Notes: generated from the letters alone by a model not told the origin. Positions 8,863-18,250 are shown, counted from the stretch's first letter. The stretch is DNA of 64,000 nucleotides from Afipia massiliensis (GCF_014203115.1 NZ_JACHIJ010000004.1:593566-657565), one strand, 5' to 3'. Made by a program: numbers and translations.

Positions 8863-9252
8863 TCAGCGCCACAGGCCCAGCGCCGCCCACTTCGATTCAG
8901 GGATCGGCTCGCCGATCTTGTAACTGAACGACAGCACCGTCATGTGGTCGGGCGTGCCCTTGCAGGTGAAGGAAAACGAATACCATCGCCCCTTGCTGCG
9001 AAACGCGCCGCCCTTGCCGGTGACGGTATGGCCGGTGTGGACCGGATGCGACACCACATCGGTCTTGGCGCGGTCGGGGCGATAGGTCTTGGCGTCCCGG
9101 CCGATCCGGTTCATCGCTTCAAGGTCGCAGACCTGCTCGAGCCGGGTTTGCGGGTCGAGCTTCTTCAGGCTCGCTGCGAACCGGGCGTCCATGGCCGACA
9201 CGGACGTAGCTGGCAACAGCATGGCGATCAGAACAACGATTGAATTTTTCAC
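8863..9252 (-). CDS. DUF930 domain-containing secreted protein
   Basis: 129 residues with a signal peptide (1-20, MKNSIVVLIAMLLPATSVSA). The mature part reads FAASLKKLDPQTRLEQVCDL, EAMNRIGRDAKTYRPDR and RWYSFSFTCKGTPDHMTVLSF, typical of DUF930, a short periplasmic family of Rhizobiales. Two cysteines (in EQVCDLE and FTCKG) may form a disulfide. No function is known. It lies between rnd and tRNA-Leu. Confidence 0.85.
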   Translation of the reverse strand: MKNSIVVLIAMLLPATSVSAMDARFAASLKKLDPQTRLEQVCDLEAMNRIGRDAKTYRPDRAKTDVVSHPVHTGHTVTGKGGAFRSKGRWYSFSFTCKGTPDHMTVLSFSYKIGEPIPESKWAALGLWR

Positions 9253-9334
9253 GAAAGCACCACTAGGAATGTTGATGAGGGGTGCACCGTTTCGGAAAAC
9301 CTGACCTCCGGGGAGGAGGCCACTTCCAAATTTG

Positions 9335-9421
<87 letters not shown>

Positions 9422-9569
9422 ATTGACGCGGTTACTAAGGACAGGGCGCGCGCTTGTCAAATTGCTCGTGCGTCACCGGAAATGACCTGTACAGCGCGCG
9501 GATGATGGCGTATCGCGGAAATCGGCGGGACCGCCCTCCCGCTTCGTTTATTTTGCGCAGGAACCACGC

Positions 9570-10538
9570 ATGTCAGCCCCTATCGATACGCTTGTCACGG
9601 TCTTCGGAGGATCGGGTTTTCTCGGCCGGCACGTGATCCGGGAGCTGGCCAAGCGCGAATATCGCATCAGGGTCGGCGTTCGCCGTCCGGAATTGGCCGG
9701 GCACCTGCAGCCGCTGGGCCGGGTCGGCCAGATTCACGCCGTACAGGCCAACCTGCGCTACCCGGCGTCGGTGCAGGCCGCGGCGCGCGGCGCCAGCGTC
9801 GTCGTCAATCTGGTGGGGATTCTCGCCGAGAGCGGCGCTCAGACCTTCGATGCGGTTCAGGCCAAGGGCGCGGAGACTGTGGCGCGCGCGGCGGCCGAGA
9901 TCGGCGCGCGCGTGGTGCATGTCTCGGCGATCGGCGCCGACGCGGATTCGGCATCTGGCTATGCGCGCGCCAAAGCGGCCGGCGAAGCTGCCGTGCTGGC
10001 GGCGTCGCCATCGGCCACGATCTTCCGCCCCTCGGTGGTGTTCGGCCCCGAGGATCAGTTCACCAACCGCTTTGCGGGACTGGCGCGCATTTCGCCGATG
10101 CTGCCGCTGATCGGCGGCGGGCTGACCAGGATGCAGCCGGTCTATGTCGACGACGTCGCCACCGCCGTCGCCGATGCGGTCGATGGCAAGACCCGGCCGG
10201 GCGCGACCTATGAGCTCGGCGGACCCGAGGTCATGACCATGCGGGAAATCATCGAACTCATTGTGAAGATCACCCAGCGCAACAGCATGCTGATGTCGCT
10301 GCCGTTCCCGCTCGCGAAAATCCAGTCGTACTTTCTGCAGTTCGCACCGGGCGATCTCAAGTTGACCCCGGATCAGGTCGAGCTGCTGCGCAGCGACAAC
10401 GTGGTGTCCGATGCGGCGAAGGCCGCCGGGCTAACACTGGAAGGTTTGGGGATCACGCCGGATTCGCTCGCAGCCGTCGCGCCGTCCTATTTGTGGCGCT
10501 ACCGCAAGACCGGACAGTTCGCGCACAAGGATACGTGA
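9570..10538 (+). CDS. NDUFA9-like NAD(P)-binding epimerase/reductase
   Basis: 322-residue atypical short-chain dehydrogenase. The Rossmann motif is VFGGSGFLGRHVIRELAKR (12-30), with RVGVRRPE following beta-2, VNLVGILAESG and VHVSAIGADADSASGYARAK. The YxxxK is present as Y-A-R-A-K. This is the complex I NDUFA9 subfamily, whose eukaryotic member binds NADPH in respiratory complex I; bacterial homologues are thought to act in quinone or lipid redox chemistry. It is followed by a REP palindrome and convergent uppP. Confidence 0.88.
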   Translation: MSAPIDTLVTVFGGSGFLGRHVIRELAKREYRIRVGVRRPELAGHLQPLGRVGQIHAVQANLRYPASVQAAARGASVVVNLVGILAESGAQTFDAVQAKGAETVARAAAEIGARVVHVSAIGADADSASGYARAKAAGEAAVLAASPSATIFRPSVVFGPEDQFTNRFAGLARISPMLPLIGGGLTRMQPVYVDDVATAVADAVDGKTRPGATYELGGPEVMTMREIIELIVKITQRNSMLMSLPFPLAKIQSYFLQFAPGDLKLTPDQVELLRSDNVVSDAAKAAGLTLEGLGITPDSLAAVAPSYLWRYRKTGQFAHKDT

Positions 10539-10548
10539 CCCAACGGTT

Positions 10549-10639
10549 CGTCATGCCCGCGCCTGTCGCGGGCATCCACGTCTTTCTTTTTTGTTGACGG
10601 TTTAAGGCGTGGATGGCCGGGACAAGCCCGGCCATGACG
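10549..10639. repeat. REP-like palindrome between convergent genes
   Basis: Outer arms CGTCATGCCCGCG and GGCCGGGCTTG complement (GACAAGCCCGGCCATGACG), with inner CCACG...CGTGG. It fills the gap between convergent NDUFA9-like and uppP genes and can form a bidirectional terminator-like hairpin. Confidence 0.8.
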
Positions 10640-10658
10640 CGAGAGGTTCACGCCCTCA

Positions 10659-11465
10659 TTACTTCCCCAGCGCCAGACCGATCAGTCCGAGCGTGCCGAC
10701 GATCACGCGCCACCATGCGAACAGCGCAAAGCCGCTGCGCGACACATAATCGAGCAGCGTCTTCACCACGATGATCGCCGCCACGAACGAGGTGACGAAT
10801 CCCACCGCGACCAGCAGCGTGTTGTTCGCGGTCATCTGCCCGTGATTCTTGTAGAGATCGTAGGCGAACGCGCCCGTCATGGTCGGGATCGCGAGAAAGA
10901 ACGAAAACTCCGCCGCCGCCCGCTTGTCCGAACCGAACAGCATCGCGGACACGATGGTCGCGCCCGAGCGCGAGACGCCGGGAATCATCGCCAGGCACTG
11001 CGCCAGACCGATGCCGAGATACATCGGCAACGGAAACGACGTCGCGTCATGAAAGCGCGGGCGCAAATCCTGCTGATCGACCCACAGCAGCACGGCGCCG
11101 CCGGCGATTAGCGTGAAACAGACCACCCACGGATTGAACAACACCTCCTTGATGAAGGAGTGCGCAATCGCACCGATGATGGCCGCCGGCAAAAACGCGA
11201 TCAGCACGCCGATGACGAAGCGCTGTGCCGCCGGATCGGAAAACATGCCGAGGGCGATTCGCCACAATTTCGCAAAATAGACCGAGAGGATGGCGAGAAT
11301 CGCGCCGAGCTGGATCAACACCACGAAGGTCTTGCCGAACGCATCGTCATCGAAACCGAAAAACCGCTCCAGCAGAAGGAGATGCCCGGTCGAAGACACC
11401 GGCAGAAACTCGGTCAGACCCTCGACGATGCCGAGGATGAAAGCCTTGAAAAGATCGAATGACAT
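10659..11465 (-). CDS. uppP: Undecaprenyl-diphosphatase UppP (BacA)
   Basis: 268-residue polytopic membrane protein that dephosphorylates undecaprenyl diphosphate at the inner membrane to recycle the lipid carrier for peptidoglycan and O-antigen synthesis; overproduction gives bacitracin resistance. Family motifs are [16 protein letters not shown] (15-30) and [10 protein letters not shown] (about 165-175). About eight hydrophobic helices are evident, and the 268 residues match the family. The gene faces the NDUFA9-like gene and is divergent from the GST gene. Confidence 0.95.
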   Translation of the reverse strand: MSFDLFKAFILGIVEGLTEFLPVSSTGHLLLLERFFGFDDDAFGKTFVVLIQLGAILAILSVYFAKLWRIALGMFSDPAAQRFVIGVLIAFLPAAIIGAIAHSFIKEVLFNPWVVCFTLIAGGAVLLWVDQQDLRPRFHDATSFPLPMYLGIGLAQCLAMIPGVSRSGATIVSAMLFGSDKRAAAEFSFFLAIPTMTGAFAYDLYKNHGQMTANNTLLVAVGFVTSFVAAIIVVKTLLDYVSRSGFALFAWWRVIVGTLGLIGLALGK

Positions 11466-11659
11466 GAAAGCGATCCGCTGTGGATGAGGGCCCCGCGAGC
11501 GGCGTCGTTGTCGCCCATTCGGAAAGTCGCTGCAACGCCAAATCCGTGAAATAGAGTATTGGCAAATGGCGGTTTGCCTGCTTATCAGGCTTTTCCATCC
11601 GGCGCGTTAACCGCCATTCGAGACCCTTTGTTAAACCTAACCGGACTATCACTGGCCAC

Positions 11660-12352
11660 ATGTTCACACTTTTTCATCATCCGTTTTGCCCGCGGTCGCG
11701 CTTCGTGCGGCTCGCGCTCGGCGAACACGGACTCGACACGCGGCTTGTGGAAGAACTGGTCTGGGATCGCCGCGAAGCCTTTCTGGCGCTGAACCCGGCC
11801 GGCGATACGCCGGTGCTGATTGCCGAGGGCACACCCGCGATGCCCGGCGCCGGTCTCGCCGCCGAATTCCTCGACGAGATTCACGGCGCGCCATTGGGCG
11901 ATCATCGGTTGCTGCCGCGCGCGATGAACGACCGCATCGAGGTGCGGCGTCTGATGTCGTGGTTCAACGACAAGTTTTTCGAGGAGGCCAGCAACCCGCT
12001 GGTCTCTGAGCGCATCTACAAGCGGTTCATGAAACCCGAGCACGGCGGCGGACCTCCGTCGACCGATGTTCTGCGCGCCGCCAAGGCAAATGTGCGCTAT
12101 CATCTGGCCTATATCGGCTGGCTGGCGCGGACGCGGAATTTTCTCGCCGGCGATCAGCTCACCTATGCCGATCTGGCCGCCGCAGCCCATCTGTCGGCGC
12201 TGGACTATCTGGGCGATGTGCCATGGAACGAGGACGACGCAGCCAAGGCGTGGTACGTGCGGATCAAATCCCGCCCGTCGTTCCGCCCGTTGCTGAGCGA
12301 GTGGATGGCGGGCGTCCCGGCGTCGGCGCACTACGTGGATCTCGACTTCTAA
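11660..12352 (+). CDS. Glutathione S-transferase family protein
   Basis: 230 residues. The thioredoxin-like N-terminal domain starts [20 protein letters not shown] and has the glutathione-binding turn [10 protein letters not shown] (cis-Pro). The C-terminal helical domain includes [31 protein letters not shown] with the conserved N-capping box. The Cys in PFCPRSR suggests a Cys-type (beta/omega-like) enzyme acting in disulfide or dehydroascorbate chemistry rather than classical conjugation. The substrate is unknown. queG begins 5 bp after its stop, so the two are probably cotranscribed. Confidence 0.87.
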   Translation: MFTLFHHPFCPRSRFVRLALGEHGLDTRLVEELVWDRREAFLALNPAGDTPVLIAEGTPAMPGAGLAAEFLDEIHGAPLGDHRLLPRAMNDRIEVRRLMSWFNDKFFEEASNPLVSERIYKRFMKPEHGGGPPSTDVLRAAKANVRYHLAYIGWLARTRNFLAGDQLTYADLAAAAHLSALDYLGDVPWNEDDAAKAWYVRIKSRPSFRPLLSEWMAGVPASAHYVDLDF

Positions 12353-12357
12353 CAGAC

Positions 12358-13518
12358 ATGAGTGTTGCCGACGCTGTCGCGGTTAAGGCCGCGCTGATCG
12401 AACAGGCCCGCACCATCGGCTTTGGCACCATCGGCATCACCGATCCCGGCGCCATTGAAAGCGCGCGCGACCGGCTGCAGAATTTTCTCGATGCCGGTTC
12501 ACACGGCGACATGGAATGGCTCGCCAACGAGCCCGCGCGTCGCGCCAGCCCCAAGGTGCTGTGGAGCGAGGTGCGCTCGGTCGTGATGCTGGGGATGAAC
12601 TACGGCCCGGATGAAAATCCGCTGGCGCTGCTCGAGCAGAAAACACGCGGCGCAATTTCGGTCTACGCGCGCGGCGACGACTATCACGACCTGATCAAGA
12701 AGCGCCTCAAGACACTGGCGCGCTGGCTGCTGGCCACCGCTGGCGGCGACGTGAAGGTGTTTGTCGACACCGCCGCTGTGATGGAGAAACCGCTGGCCCA
12801 TGCGGCGGGTCTCGGCTGGCAGGGCAAGCACACCAACCTCGTGTCACGCGAGTACGGCTCGTGGCTGTTTCTCGGGGCGATCTTCACCACGCTGGAGCTG
12901 CCGCGCGACGACGCCGACGTGGATCACTGCGGATCATGTCAGGCCTGTCTCGACATCTGCCCGACCAATGCCTTCCCCGCGCCTTACAGGCTCGATGCGC
13001 GCAAGTGCATTTCGTATCTGACCATCGAGCACAAGGGCGCGATTCCGCGCGAGCATCGCCAAGCCATCGGCAACCGCATCTATGGCTGCGACGATTGTTT
13101 GAGCGTTTGTCCGTGGAACAAGTTCGCGCAGGAGGGCCACGAACTGAGGCTCGCGGCACGCGATGAACTGCGCGGCCCGTCGCTGTCCGAGTTGGCGCGG
13201 CTCGACGATCCATCGTTTCGCGCGCTGTTCACCAAATCGCCGGTCAAGCGGATCGGCCGCGATCGTTTCATGCGCAATGTGCTCACCGCCATCGGCAACA
13301 GCAACGATGCGGCACTGATCCCTGAAGCGCGCCGCCTGCTCGATGACGCAAATCCGCTGGTGCGGGGCGCTGCGGTGTGGGCACTGTCACGGCTGCTGCC
13401 GCATGCGGAATTTTCCGAACTCGCAAGTGTGTCGAACGACAGCGACGAAGGCGTGAAGGAGGAGTGGGCCACCGCACTCTCCGCATTTCCGTCATGGCCG
13501 GGCTTGTCCCGGCCATGA
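12358..13518 (+). CDS. queG: Epoxyqueuosine reductase QueG
   Basis: 386 residues. QueG is the cobalamin-dependent enzyme that reduces epoxyqueuosine to queuosine in GUN-anticodon tRNAs, the last step of Q synthesis. Two [4Fe-4S] motifs are present, [12 protein letters not shown] and [11 protein letters not shown], after an N-terminal DUF1730 domain ([12 protein letters not shown]) and [25 protein letters not shown]-like C-terminal part follows ([16 protein letters not shown]). I chose ATG 12358, just after the GST stop, rather than starts inside that gene. The last residues, SWPGLSRP, are encoded by a REP palindrome that also supplies the stop codon. Confidence 0.95.
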   Translation: MSVADAVAVKAALIEQARTIGFGTIGITDPGAIESARDRLQNFLDAGSHGDMEWLANEPARRASPKVLWSEVRSVVMLGMNYGPDENPLALLEQKTRGAISVYARGDDYHDLIKKRLKTLARWLLATAGGDVKVFVDTAAVMEKPLAHAAGLGWQGKHTNLVSREYGSWLFLGAIFTTLELPRDDADVDHCGSCQACLDICPTNAFPAPYRLDARKCISYLTIEHKGAIPREHRQAIGNRIYGCDDCLSVCPWNKFAQEGHELRLAARDELRGPSLSELARLDDPSFRALFTKSPVKRIGRDRFMRNVLTAIGNSNDAALIPEARRLLDDANPLVRGAAVWALSRLLPHAEFSELASVSNDSDEGVKEEWATALSAFPSWPGLSRP

Positions 13519-13519
13519 C
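13491..13519. repeat. REP palindrome overlapping the queG 3' end
   Basis: Perfect 12 bp arms GTCATGGCCGGG / CCCGGCCATGAC... around CTTGT. It encodes the last residues and stop of queG and lies 4 bp from the stop of the convergent NTF2-like gene, so it can terminate both transcripts. Confidence 0.85.
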
Positions 13520-13522
13520 AAT

Positions 13523-13993
13523 CTAGTTTGCCAGATGCCGCGCCATCTCCGGCCGCGCCTTGAGCGCTGCATTCTGCCTGGCGAAAATCTTCGCGATGCG
13601 CTCCGGCGCGAAATTCATGTCGAGAAACCCGGTCGCGACATTCGCGACTTCGCCGTATTCGGCGATCAGTCCGTCCTGCAGTTTCATGATCGCGACGCCT
13701 TCGAACATCGCGCGCGCACCTTTCGCTTCCGGCAATAGCGAGCGATAGCTGAACGTATAGCGCGCATAGAGCTTTTGCCCGTCGCTGACCGGATCGTGCA
13801 TGTCCCAGCGAAAATCCGTCGCCGTGCGATAGAACCAGTCGTCGATCAGCTCCGCGATTTTCTCGCGCCCTTCGAACGCGCCGTAGAACACGTCATGATA
13901 AATGCCGTCTTCCGTGAACAGGGCCGAGAGGGCCTTGCCGTTGCGCTGTTCGACGGCGCGGCAGAAATCATGGAGGAGTTTTTCGGTCTGCAT
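13523..13993 (-). CDS. NTF2-like / SnoaL-like protein
   Basis: 156 residues with the cone-shaped NTF2 fold pattern: helix LLHDFCRAVEQRNGKALSAL, then LFTEDGIYHDVFYGAFEGREKIAEL and strands YARYTFSYRSLL, ARAMFEGVAIMKLQDGLIAEYGEV. Such proteins are isomerases, hydratases or ligand binders; the active residues differ widely and cannot be assigned here. It is 55 bp downstream of the hydrolase gene on the same strand, so the two may share a transcript. No signal peptide is present. Confidence 0.8.
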   Translation of the reverse strand: MQTEKLLHDFCRAVEQRNGKALSALFTEDGIYHDVFYGAFEGREKIAELIDDWFYRTATDFRWDMHDPVSDGQKLYARYTFSYRSLLPEAKGARAMFEGVAIMKLQDGLIAEYGEVANVATGFLDMNFAPERIAKIFARQNAALKARPEMARHLAN

Positions 13994-14048
13994 TGGTTCC
14001 TCCTCCGGATATTTATGGCGTAACCTGATCAGAAAAGCCGGTTCGGGA

Positions 14049-14843
14049 TCACGCCGCCGCGAGTTCGCTCACCGCGCCCAGCATGCGCGCAATGTCCTGC
14101 GGCCGCGACAGACGATGATCGCCGTCCTGCACCAGCGTCAGCACCACGTCGTCGCTCGGCAGACAGTGCGTCAGCGCGAAGGCGTGACGCCACGGCACGT
14201 CGGGGTCCTGCGCGCCCTGCAGAATACGAACCGGGCATCCGACATCGATGGTCCCGCCGAGCAGCAGATGGTTGCGGCCCTCTTCGATCAGGTTGCGGGT
14301 GATCGGATAGGCCTCGCCGTAGTCGGAAGGCCGATGCCAGACGCCCTTGGTCATGATCTCGTCGCGGATCTCCTGCGAAAAACCTTTCCACATCAGGTCT
14401 TCGGTAAAATCCGGCGCGGGCGCGATCAGCACCAGGCCTTTGAGCGTCGCGCGTGACGCCGGGCGCTTGGCCAGCGCGCGCGCCAGCAACAGGGCCATCC
14501 AGCCGCCCATCGACGAGCCGACGACGATCTGCGGCCCTTCGCAGAACGTATCGAACACCTTGAGGCTTTCTTCGTGCCACTGCCCGATGGTTCCGTCGGC
14601 GAAGCTGCCCGAGGATTCGCCGTGCCCGGAATAGTCGAACCGCACGCAGGCGCGGCGCTGTGCGGCCGCCCACTCATCGAGCGCCTGCGCCTTGGTTCCC
14701 TTCATGTCGGAATTGAACCCGCCGAGCCAGAACACGCCGGGCGCGTCACCGCCGCGTTTGCGCACGGCAATGCGCCGTTTGGCCCCGTTATCGCCGACCT
14801 CGATAAAGCTGAGCGCCGCGGAACTGTCCGATATATTCGTCAT
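14049..14843 (-). CDS. Alpha/beta hydrolase
   Basis: 264 residues. The nucleophile elbow is VVGSSMGGWMALL (G-x-S-x-G), the oxyanion-hole region VFWLGGFNSDMKG, and RFDYSGHGESSG the strand-4 loop. The likely acid is the Asp in ILQGAQDPDVPW and the catalytic His lies in LVQDGDHRLSRP. This resembles the ABHD10/palmitoyl-thioesterase-like esterases common in alphaproteobacteria. The natural substrate is unknown. It is divergent from infC, with 288 bp between the start codons. Confidence 0.87.
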   Translation of the reverse strand: MTNISDSSAALSFIEVGDNGAKRRIAVRKRGGDAPGVFWLGGFNSDMKGTKAQALDEWAAAQRRACVRFDYSGHGESSGSFADGTIGQWHEESLKVFDTFCEGPQIVVGSSMGGWMALLLARALAKRPASRATLKGLVLIAPAPDFTEDLMWKGFSQEIRDEIMTKGVWHRPSDYGEAYPITRNLIEEGRNHLLLGGTIDVGCPVRILQGAQDPDVPWRHAFALTHCLPSDDVVLTLVQDGDHRLSRPQDIARMLGAVSELAAA

Positions 14844-15131
14844 GAAGAATTGCCCCGTTCCTGCTGTTTATGACGGCCGATGGCGCCGTCCGTCAACGCA
14901 GCCGCTTCAAGTGGCTCGTAACGCTTGCGAACCGGACGCCGGACCTCTATGTGGAGCGGGCTGCGGAACGCGCCGGGGCCGGGCCACTTGTCAGGCATTT
15001 TACGGTTTTATGGCCGATCCCGATGTCCTGCGGCGGCGCCGGAAAATGCATGCGAAAGCCTGCTCGCGCTTGCCCGGCGGCTCTTAATCCTTCAAAATGA
15101 TTGCTTCGTTCACAACACCGGAGATTTACCC

Positions 15132-15671
15132 ATTCGCCGTCCCAACAGAGCCCCGCCCACTGCATCGAAAGATGGGCCGCGCACCAACGATGAAATCCGC
15201 AATCTCACCATTCAGTTGATCGACCAAACCGGCCTCAACCACGGCACCGTCGAGACGGCGATCGCGGTCAAGATGGCGATGGAGGCCGGCATGGATCTGG
15301 TCGAGATTTCGCCGAACACCAATCCTCCCGTCTGCAAGATCATGGACTACGGGAAGTTCAAGTATTCGGCGCAGAAGAAAGCCGCCGAAGCCCGCAAGAA
15401 GCAAAAGGTCGTCGAGATCAAGGAGATCAAGCTCCGCCCGATGATCGACGATCATGACTACGACGTGAAGATGCGCGCGATGCTGCGGTTCTTCGAGGAA
15501 GGCGACAAGGTCAAGATCACGCTGCGCTATCGCGGCCGTGAAATGGCGCATCAGGAAATCGGCACCAAGCTGCTCGACAAGGTGAAGGCCGCGGTCGCCG
15601 ATGTCGCGAAGGTCGAACAGGACGCGCGTTTTGAGGGCCGTCAGGTCGTCATGGTGCTGGCGCCGCGTTAA
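15132..15671 (+). CDS. infC: Translation initiation factor IF-3 (AUU start)
   Basis: 179 residues. IF-3 binds the 30S subunit, keeps subunits apart and proofreads the start codon and initiator tRNA. The N-domain reads [20 protein letters not shown] and [20 protein letters not shown]; the C-domain [18 protein letters not shown] and [16 protein letters not shown]. The start is ATT at 15132, 9 bases after GGAG, giving the usual first residues (M)RRPNRAPP; no ATG fits. A rare AUU start underlies infC autoregulation in other bacteria and probably does here. It is separated from rpmI by 1.85 kb, so it is not in one operon with it. Confidence 0.95.
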   Translation: MRRPNRAPPTASKDGPRTNDEIRNLTIQLIDQTGLNHGTVETAIAVKMAMEAGMDLVEISPNTNPPVCKIMDYGKFKYSAQKKAAEARKKQKVVEIKEIKLRPMIDDHDYDVKMRAMLRFFEEGDKVKITLRYRGREMAHQEIGTKLLDKVKAAVADVAKVEQDARFEGRQVVMVLAPR

Positions 15672-15736
15672 GACGCGACACGGGAGCTGCGCGGTCAGGA
15701 AGACTGTTGCAGATTGATCGTGATCTCATTGAAACA

Positions 15737-15771
15737 GACGGCCCGTCAGGATAACTGACGGGCCGTTTTTC
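15737..15771 (+). terminator. Rho-independent terminator after infC
   Basis: Stem ACGGCCCGTCAG / CTGACGGGCCGT with a GATAA loop followed by TTTTTC, 66 bp after the infC stop. Confidence 0.93.
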
Positions 15772-15818
15772 ATTGGCTTGTTTCTCGGCTTGTCTTCATC
15801 CGGTTTCAGGAAAATTCG

Positions 15819-16232
15819 ATGCCCTCATGGATCGCCCGCATTCTCGACTGGTCTTATTTCGCGCTGTTCGCGCGTATCGTTCTGACATTTCCGTTCTGGG
15901 CCAGCGGCCTGTCCAAGCTGATCGATTTTTCGGGCGGCGCTGCCGAGATGGCGCATTTCGGCCTTAGCCCGCCGGCGTTCGTCAATGCACTGGTGCTCGT
16001 CACCCAACTCACTGGCGCGCTGCTGATCATCGCCAACCGTCACGTCTGGGTGGCCACGGGCGCGCTCGCTGTATTTACGCTGCTGACGATTCCGATCGCC
16101 CACGACTTCTGGAATCAGAAGGGCCACATCGCGCAACTCGAGTTCTTTTTCGTGGTCGAGCATATCAGCGTGATCGGCGGATTGATGCTGGCCGCGATCC
16201 TGTCGCGGCAATCGAAGCACAAAGGCGCGTGA
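15819..16232 (+). CDS. DoxX family membrane protein
   Basis: 137 residues with four hydrophobic segments (about 15-35, 50-68, 72-92, 105-128). RIVLTFPFWASGLSKLIDF and FGLSPPAFVNALVLVTQLTGA are the DoxX N-terminal signature. DoxX-like proteins are small inner-membrane proteins, some linked to thiosulfate:quinone oxidoreduction or oxidative-stress complexes; the exact role here is unknown. It lies alone between two terminators. Confidence 0.88.
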   Translation: MPSWIARILDWSYFALFARIVLTFPFWASGLSKLIDFSGGAAEMAHFGLSPPAFVNALVLVTQLTGALLIIANRHVWVATGALAVFTLLTIPIAHDFWNQKGHIAQLEFFFVVEHISVIGGLMLAAILSRQSKHKGA

Positions 16233-16288
16233 TCAGAACTGGATCGTCATTGCGGGGAGCGCTTGCGAGTTGAGTAGCCCAAATAAAA

Positions 16289-16315
16289 AAAGCGCCGCGA
16301 TCTGCGGCGCTTTTT
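16289..16315. terminator. Bidirectional terminator between DoxX and a secreted protein gene
   Basis: AAAAAGCGCCGC, loop GATCT, GCGGCGCTTTTT: A-tract, GC stem and T-tract on both strands, between two convergent genes. Confidence 0.92.
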
Positions 16316-16339
16316 CATGCGGTGAACTTCGCTGAAGAG

Positions 16340-16759
16340 TTACGCGCGCGTCGCTTCCCAGCGCCCGGAGCAAGACATGCTCGACGACTTGCCGCTCCAC
16401 TGGCCGGAGCCGGAATTGGCCGAGAGCTTGCCGCTGGCGCTGGCCTTCTGATCGCCGCGCGCAATGGCGACGCTGACCGCGCCGGCATCGCCGACGTGAC
16501 CGGAAATATCGAAGCTGCCGTCACCCGAATAGCTGACGCGGCCGCCGACGACCTTCACGGGATAGCTGTAGGCCGGATCGCAATTGCCGGACTGGGTGAT
16601 GATGGTGACCTTCCAGGCACCATCGAACGAGGAACCGGCTTTGGCCGAACCGGCCAGCACGATAGCCGCCGTCAGGGCGGCTGCGGCGAATGCAGCCAGG
16701 GCAAACAGCCGGGCGGCTGGATTCACGGACAAAGCGATCGTCTTGGCGCGCACGGCCAT
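16340..16759 (-). CDS. Secreted Gly/Ser-rich protein, paralogue 1
   Basis: 139 residues with an N-terminal signal segment (about 15-42, ending SAKAGS). The mature part reads SFDGAWKVTIITQSGNCD, then VKVVGGRVSYSGDGSFDIS, and a Gly-rich stretch GDAGAVSVAIARGDQKASAS, ending SCSGRWEATRA. Two cysteines (GNCD, MSCSG) probably form a disulfide. It is clearly related to the gene immediately upstream and belongs to a family of short exported proteins of Bradyrhizobiaceae with no function known to me. The pattern of short beta strands suggests a small periplasmic beta fold. Confidence 0.82.
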   Translation of the reverse strand: MAVRAKTIALSVNPAARLFALAAFAAAALTAAIVLAGSAKAGSSFDGAWKVTIITQSGNCDPAYSYPVKVVGGRVSYSGDGSFDISGHVGDAGAVSVAIARGDQKASASGKLSANSGSGQWSGKSSSMSCSGRWEATRA

Positions 16760-16882
16760 CTGTATCCCTCGCGTTGGGTGTGGAGGCTGAGAGGGATATA
16801 GTCAGATTGTGGCCGGAGTTCCAGCGCAACGCAGCAATTACAGCCGCATCTTTCGAAAATCTTTAGTTATTCCAATAATATA

Positions 16883-17245
16883 TTACCGGTGCGCTTCCCA
16901 GCGCCCGCTACACCGGGCGCCGTTCAGGGTGCCGCTCCAGCGCCCGGAGCCGGACGTCCCTGACAGCCGTCCGCTGGCCCGGCCGGACGAACCCCCGCTG
17001 GAAATCGCCACACTGACGCCGCCTCCGCCGCTGATCCGCCCGTTAAAGGTGGCTCCGCCGGTCGATACGACCCGCCCGCCGCTGACCCGCAGCGGAAAGC
17101 TGTAGGCGGCGTCACAATTGCCGGACTGGGTGACGATCACCACCGTCCAGGGGCCGTCGAAGGAGGCGGCGCGGACGGGCTCAACCGCTGCAAATCCGGG
17201 AAGCAGCGACATCAGGGCAAGGACGGCAAACCCTCTGGCCTTCAT
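16883..17245 (-). CDS. Secreted Gly/Ser-rich protein, paralogue 2
   Basis: 120 residues from ATG 17245, chosen because GGAGG lies about 9 bases upstream and the protein then starts with a clean signal peptide (MKARGFAVLALMSLLPGFAA...VRAAS). A longer frame upstream adds unconserved sequence. The mature part repeats the paralogue pattern: SFDGPWTVVIVTQSGNCD, GGRVVSTGGATFNG, GGVSVAISSGG, RCSGRWEAHR, including both cysteines. It is divided from paralogue 1 by 123 bp. Function unknown. Confidence 0.82.
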   Translation of the reverse strand: MKARGFAVLALMSLLPGFAAVEPVRAASFDGPWTVVIVTQSGNCDAAYSFPLRVSGGRVVSTGGATFNGRISGGGGVSVAISSGGSSGRASGRLSGTSGSGRWSGTLNGARCSGRWEAHR

Positions 17246-17473
17246 GGCGGAGTGCCTCCAAGGATCTAGGGCCCGGACGGGCGGAAATGCCGGCCTCCGG
17301 GCAGGTGCCGACACCACATAAAACGCTGTTAATCGTTGCCAATCTGTGGATCGTCTGCCATAAGCGCAACCTTCGTCGCCCGGCTGATCAAGGGCTGCCG
17401 TGGCGACGCCAGTGCTGATTTTCTCCATACGGGATTAAATCGAGCATTATCAACGCTCTAACGAGCATTTCAG

Positions 17474-17510
17474 CCGCAACAGCGCCTCTCGGGGCGCGTT
17501 TGTTTTGCGG
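17474..17510 (+). promoter_or_regulatory. Stem-loop in the rpmI leader
   Basis: Inner stem GCGCC/GGCGC (17482-17497) inside an outer CCGCAA/TTGCGG stem, followed after a few bases by the AGGAGA ribosome binding site of rpmI. It includes a TTTGTTTT stretch. It could be a ribosomal-protein leader (L20-type autoregulation is known in other bacteria) or a weak attenuator; folding was not computed. Confidence 0.4.
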
Positions 17511-17525
17511 CAACAGGAGAGCCAA

Positions 17526-17726
17526 ATGCCCAAGCTGAAGACCAAGTCGGGCGCTAAAAAGCGCTTCAAAGTGACCGGCACCGGAAAGGTGATGTCCGCC
17601 CATGCAGGCAAACGCCACGGCATGATCAAGCGGACAAAGAAGCAGATTCGTCAGCTGCGCGGCACGCGAGTGCTGTTCAAGACGGACGGCGACAACATCA
17701 AGCAGTACTTCCTGCCCAACGCCTGA
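17526..17726 (+). CDS. rpmI: 50S ribosomal protein L35
   Basis: 66 residues, highly basic: [40 protein letters not shown] and [17 protein letters not shown] are the L35 signature. Start ATG 17526 follows AGGAGA by 6 bases; an upstream in-frame ATG at 17505 lies ahead of that ribosome binding site and would add seven unconserved residues. First gene of the rpmI-rplT-pheS series. Confidence 0.97.
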   Translation: MPKLKTKSGAKKRFKVTGTGKVMSAHAGKRHGMIKRTKKQIRQLRGTRVLFKTDGDNIKQYFLPNA

Positions 17727-17817
17727 TCCTCAGGCCGCGTTCGCGCGGCCCAGCTCACATCTGGCTGCGTTCGCGCGGCCGTCTGTCTCTCACTTTTTCA
17801 GTTGAAGGAGTTCCGTC

Positions 17818-18177
17818 ATGTCTCGCGTTAAACGCGGTGTGACCTCTCACGCCAAGCACAAGAAAGTCTACAAGGCCGCCAAGGGTTTTTCCGGCCGCCG
17901 CAAGAACACCATCCGCGCCGCCAAGGCAGCCGTGGACAAGGCAGGCCAGTACGCCTTCCGCGCCCGCAAGCTGAAGAAGCGCACCTTCCGCGCGCTCTGG
18001 ATCCAGCGCCTCAACGCCGCTGTGCGTCCGTTCGGCATGACTTACAGCGTGTTTATCAACGGCCTCGCCAAGTCGGGCGTCGTTGTGGACCGCAAGGTGC
18101 TGTCGGATCTCGCGATCCACGAACCGGCGGCGTTCCAGGCGATTGCTGAAAAGGCCAAAGCCGCGCTCGCGGCCTAA
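17818..18177 (+). CDS. rplT: 50S ribosomal protein L20
   Basis: 119 residues. The basic N-terminal extension ([20 protein letters not shown], then [15 protein letters not shown]) and the C-domain [20 protein letters not shown] with [18 protein letters not shown] are full-length L20. It is an early 23S rRNA-binding assembly protein and in several bacteria the translational repressor of its own operon. 91 bp after rpmI, with AAGGAG 8 bases ahead of the start. Confidence 0.97.
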   Translation: MSRVKRGVTSHAKHKKVYKAAKGFSGRRKNTIRAAKAAVDKAGQYAFRARKLKKRTFRALWIQRLNAAVRPFGMTYSVFINGLAKSGVVVDRKVLSDLAIHEPAAFQAIAEKAKAALAA

Positions 18178-18250
18178 GCTTGCCCTTCTTGGACGAGGCC
18201 GATGCGACCGGGGCGTAAGCGCCCCGCTCCGTTCGGCTGGGCTGATTGAT

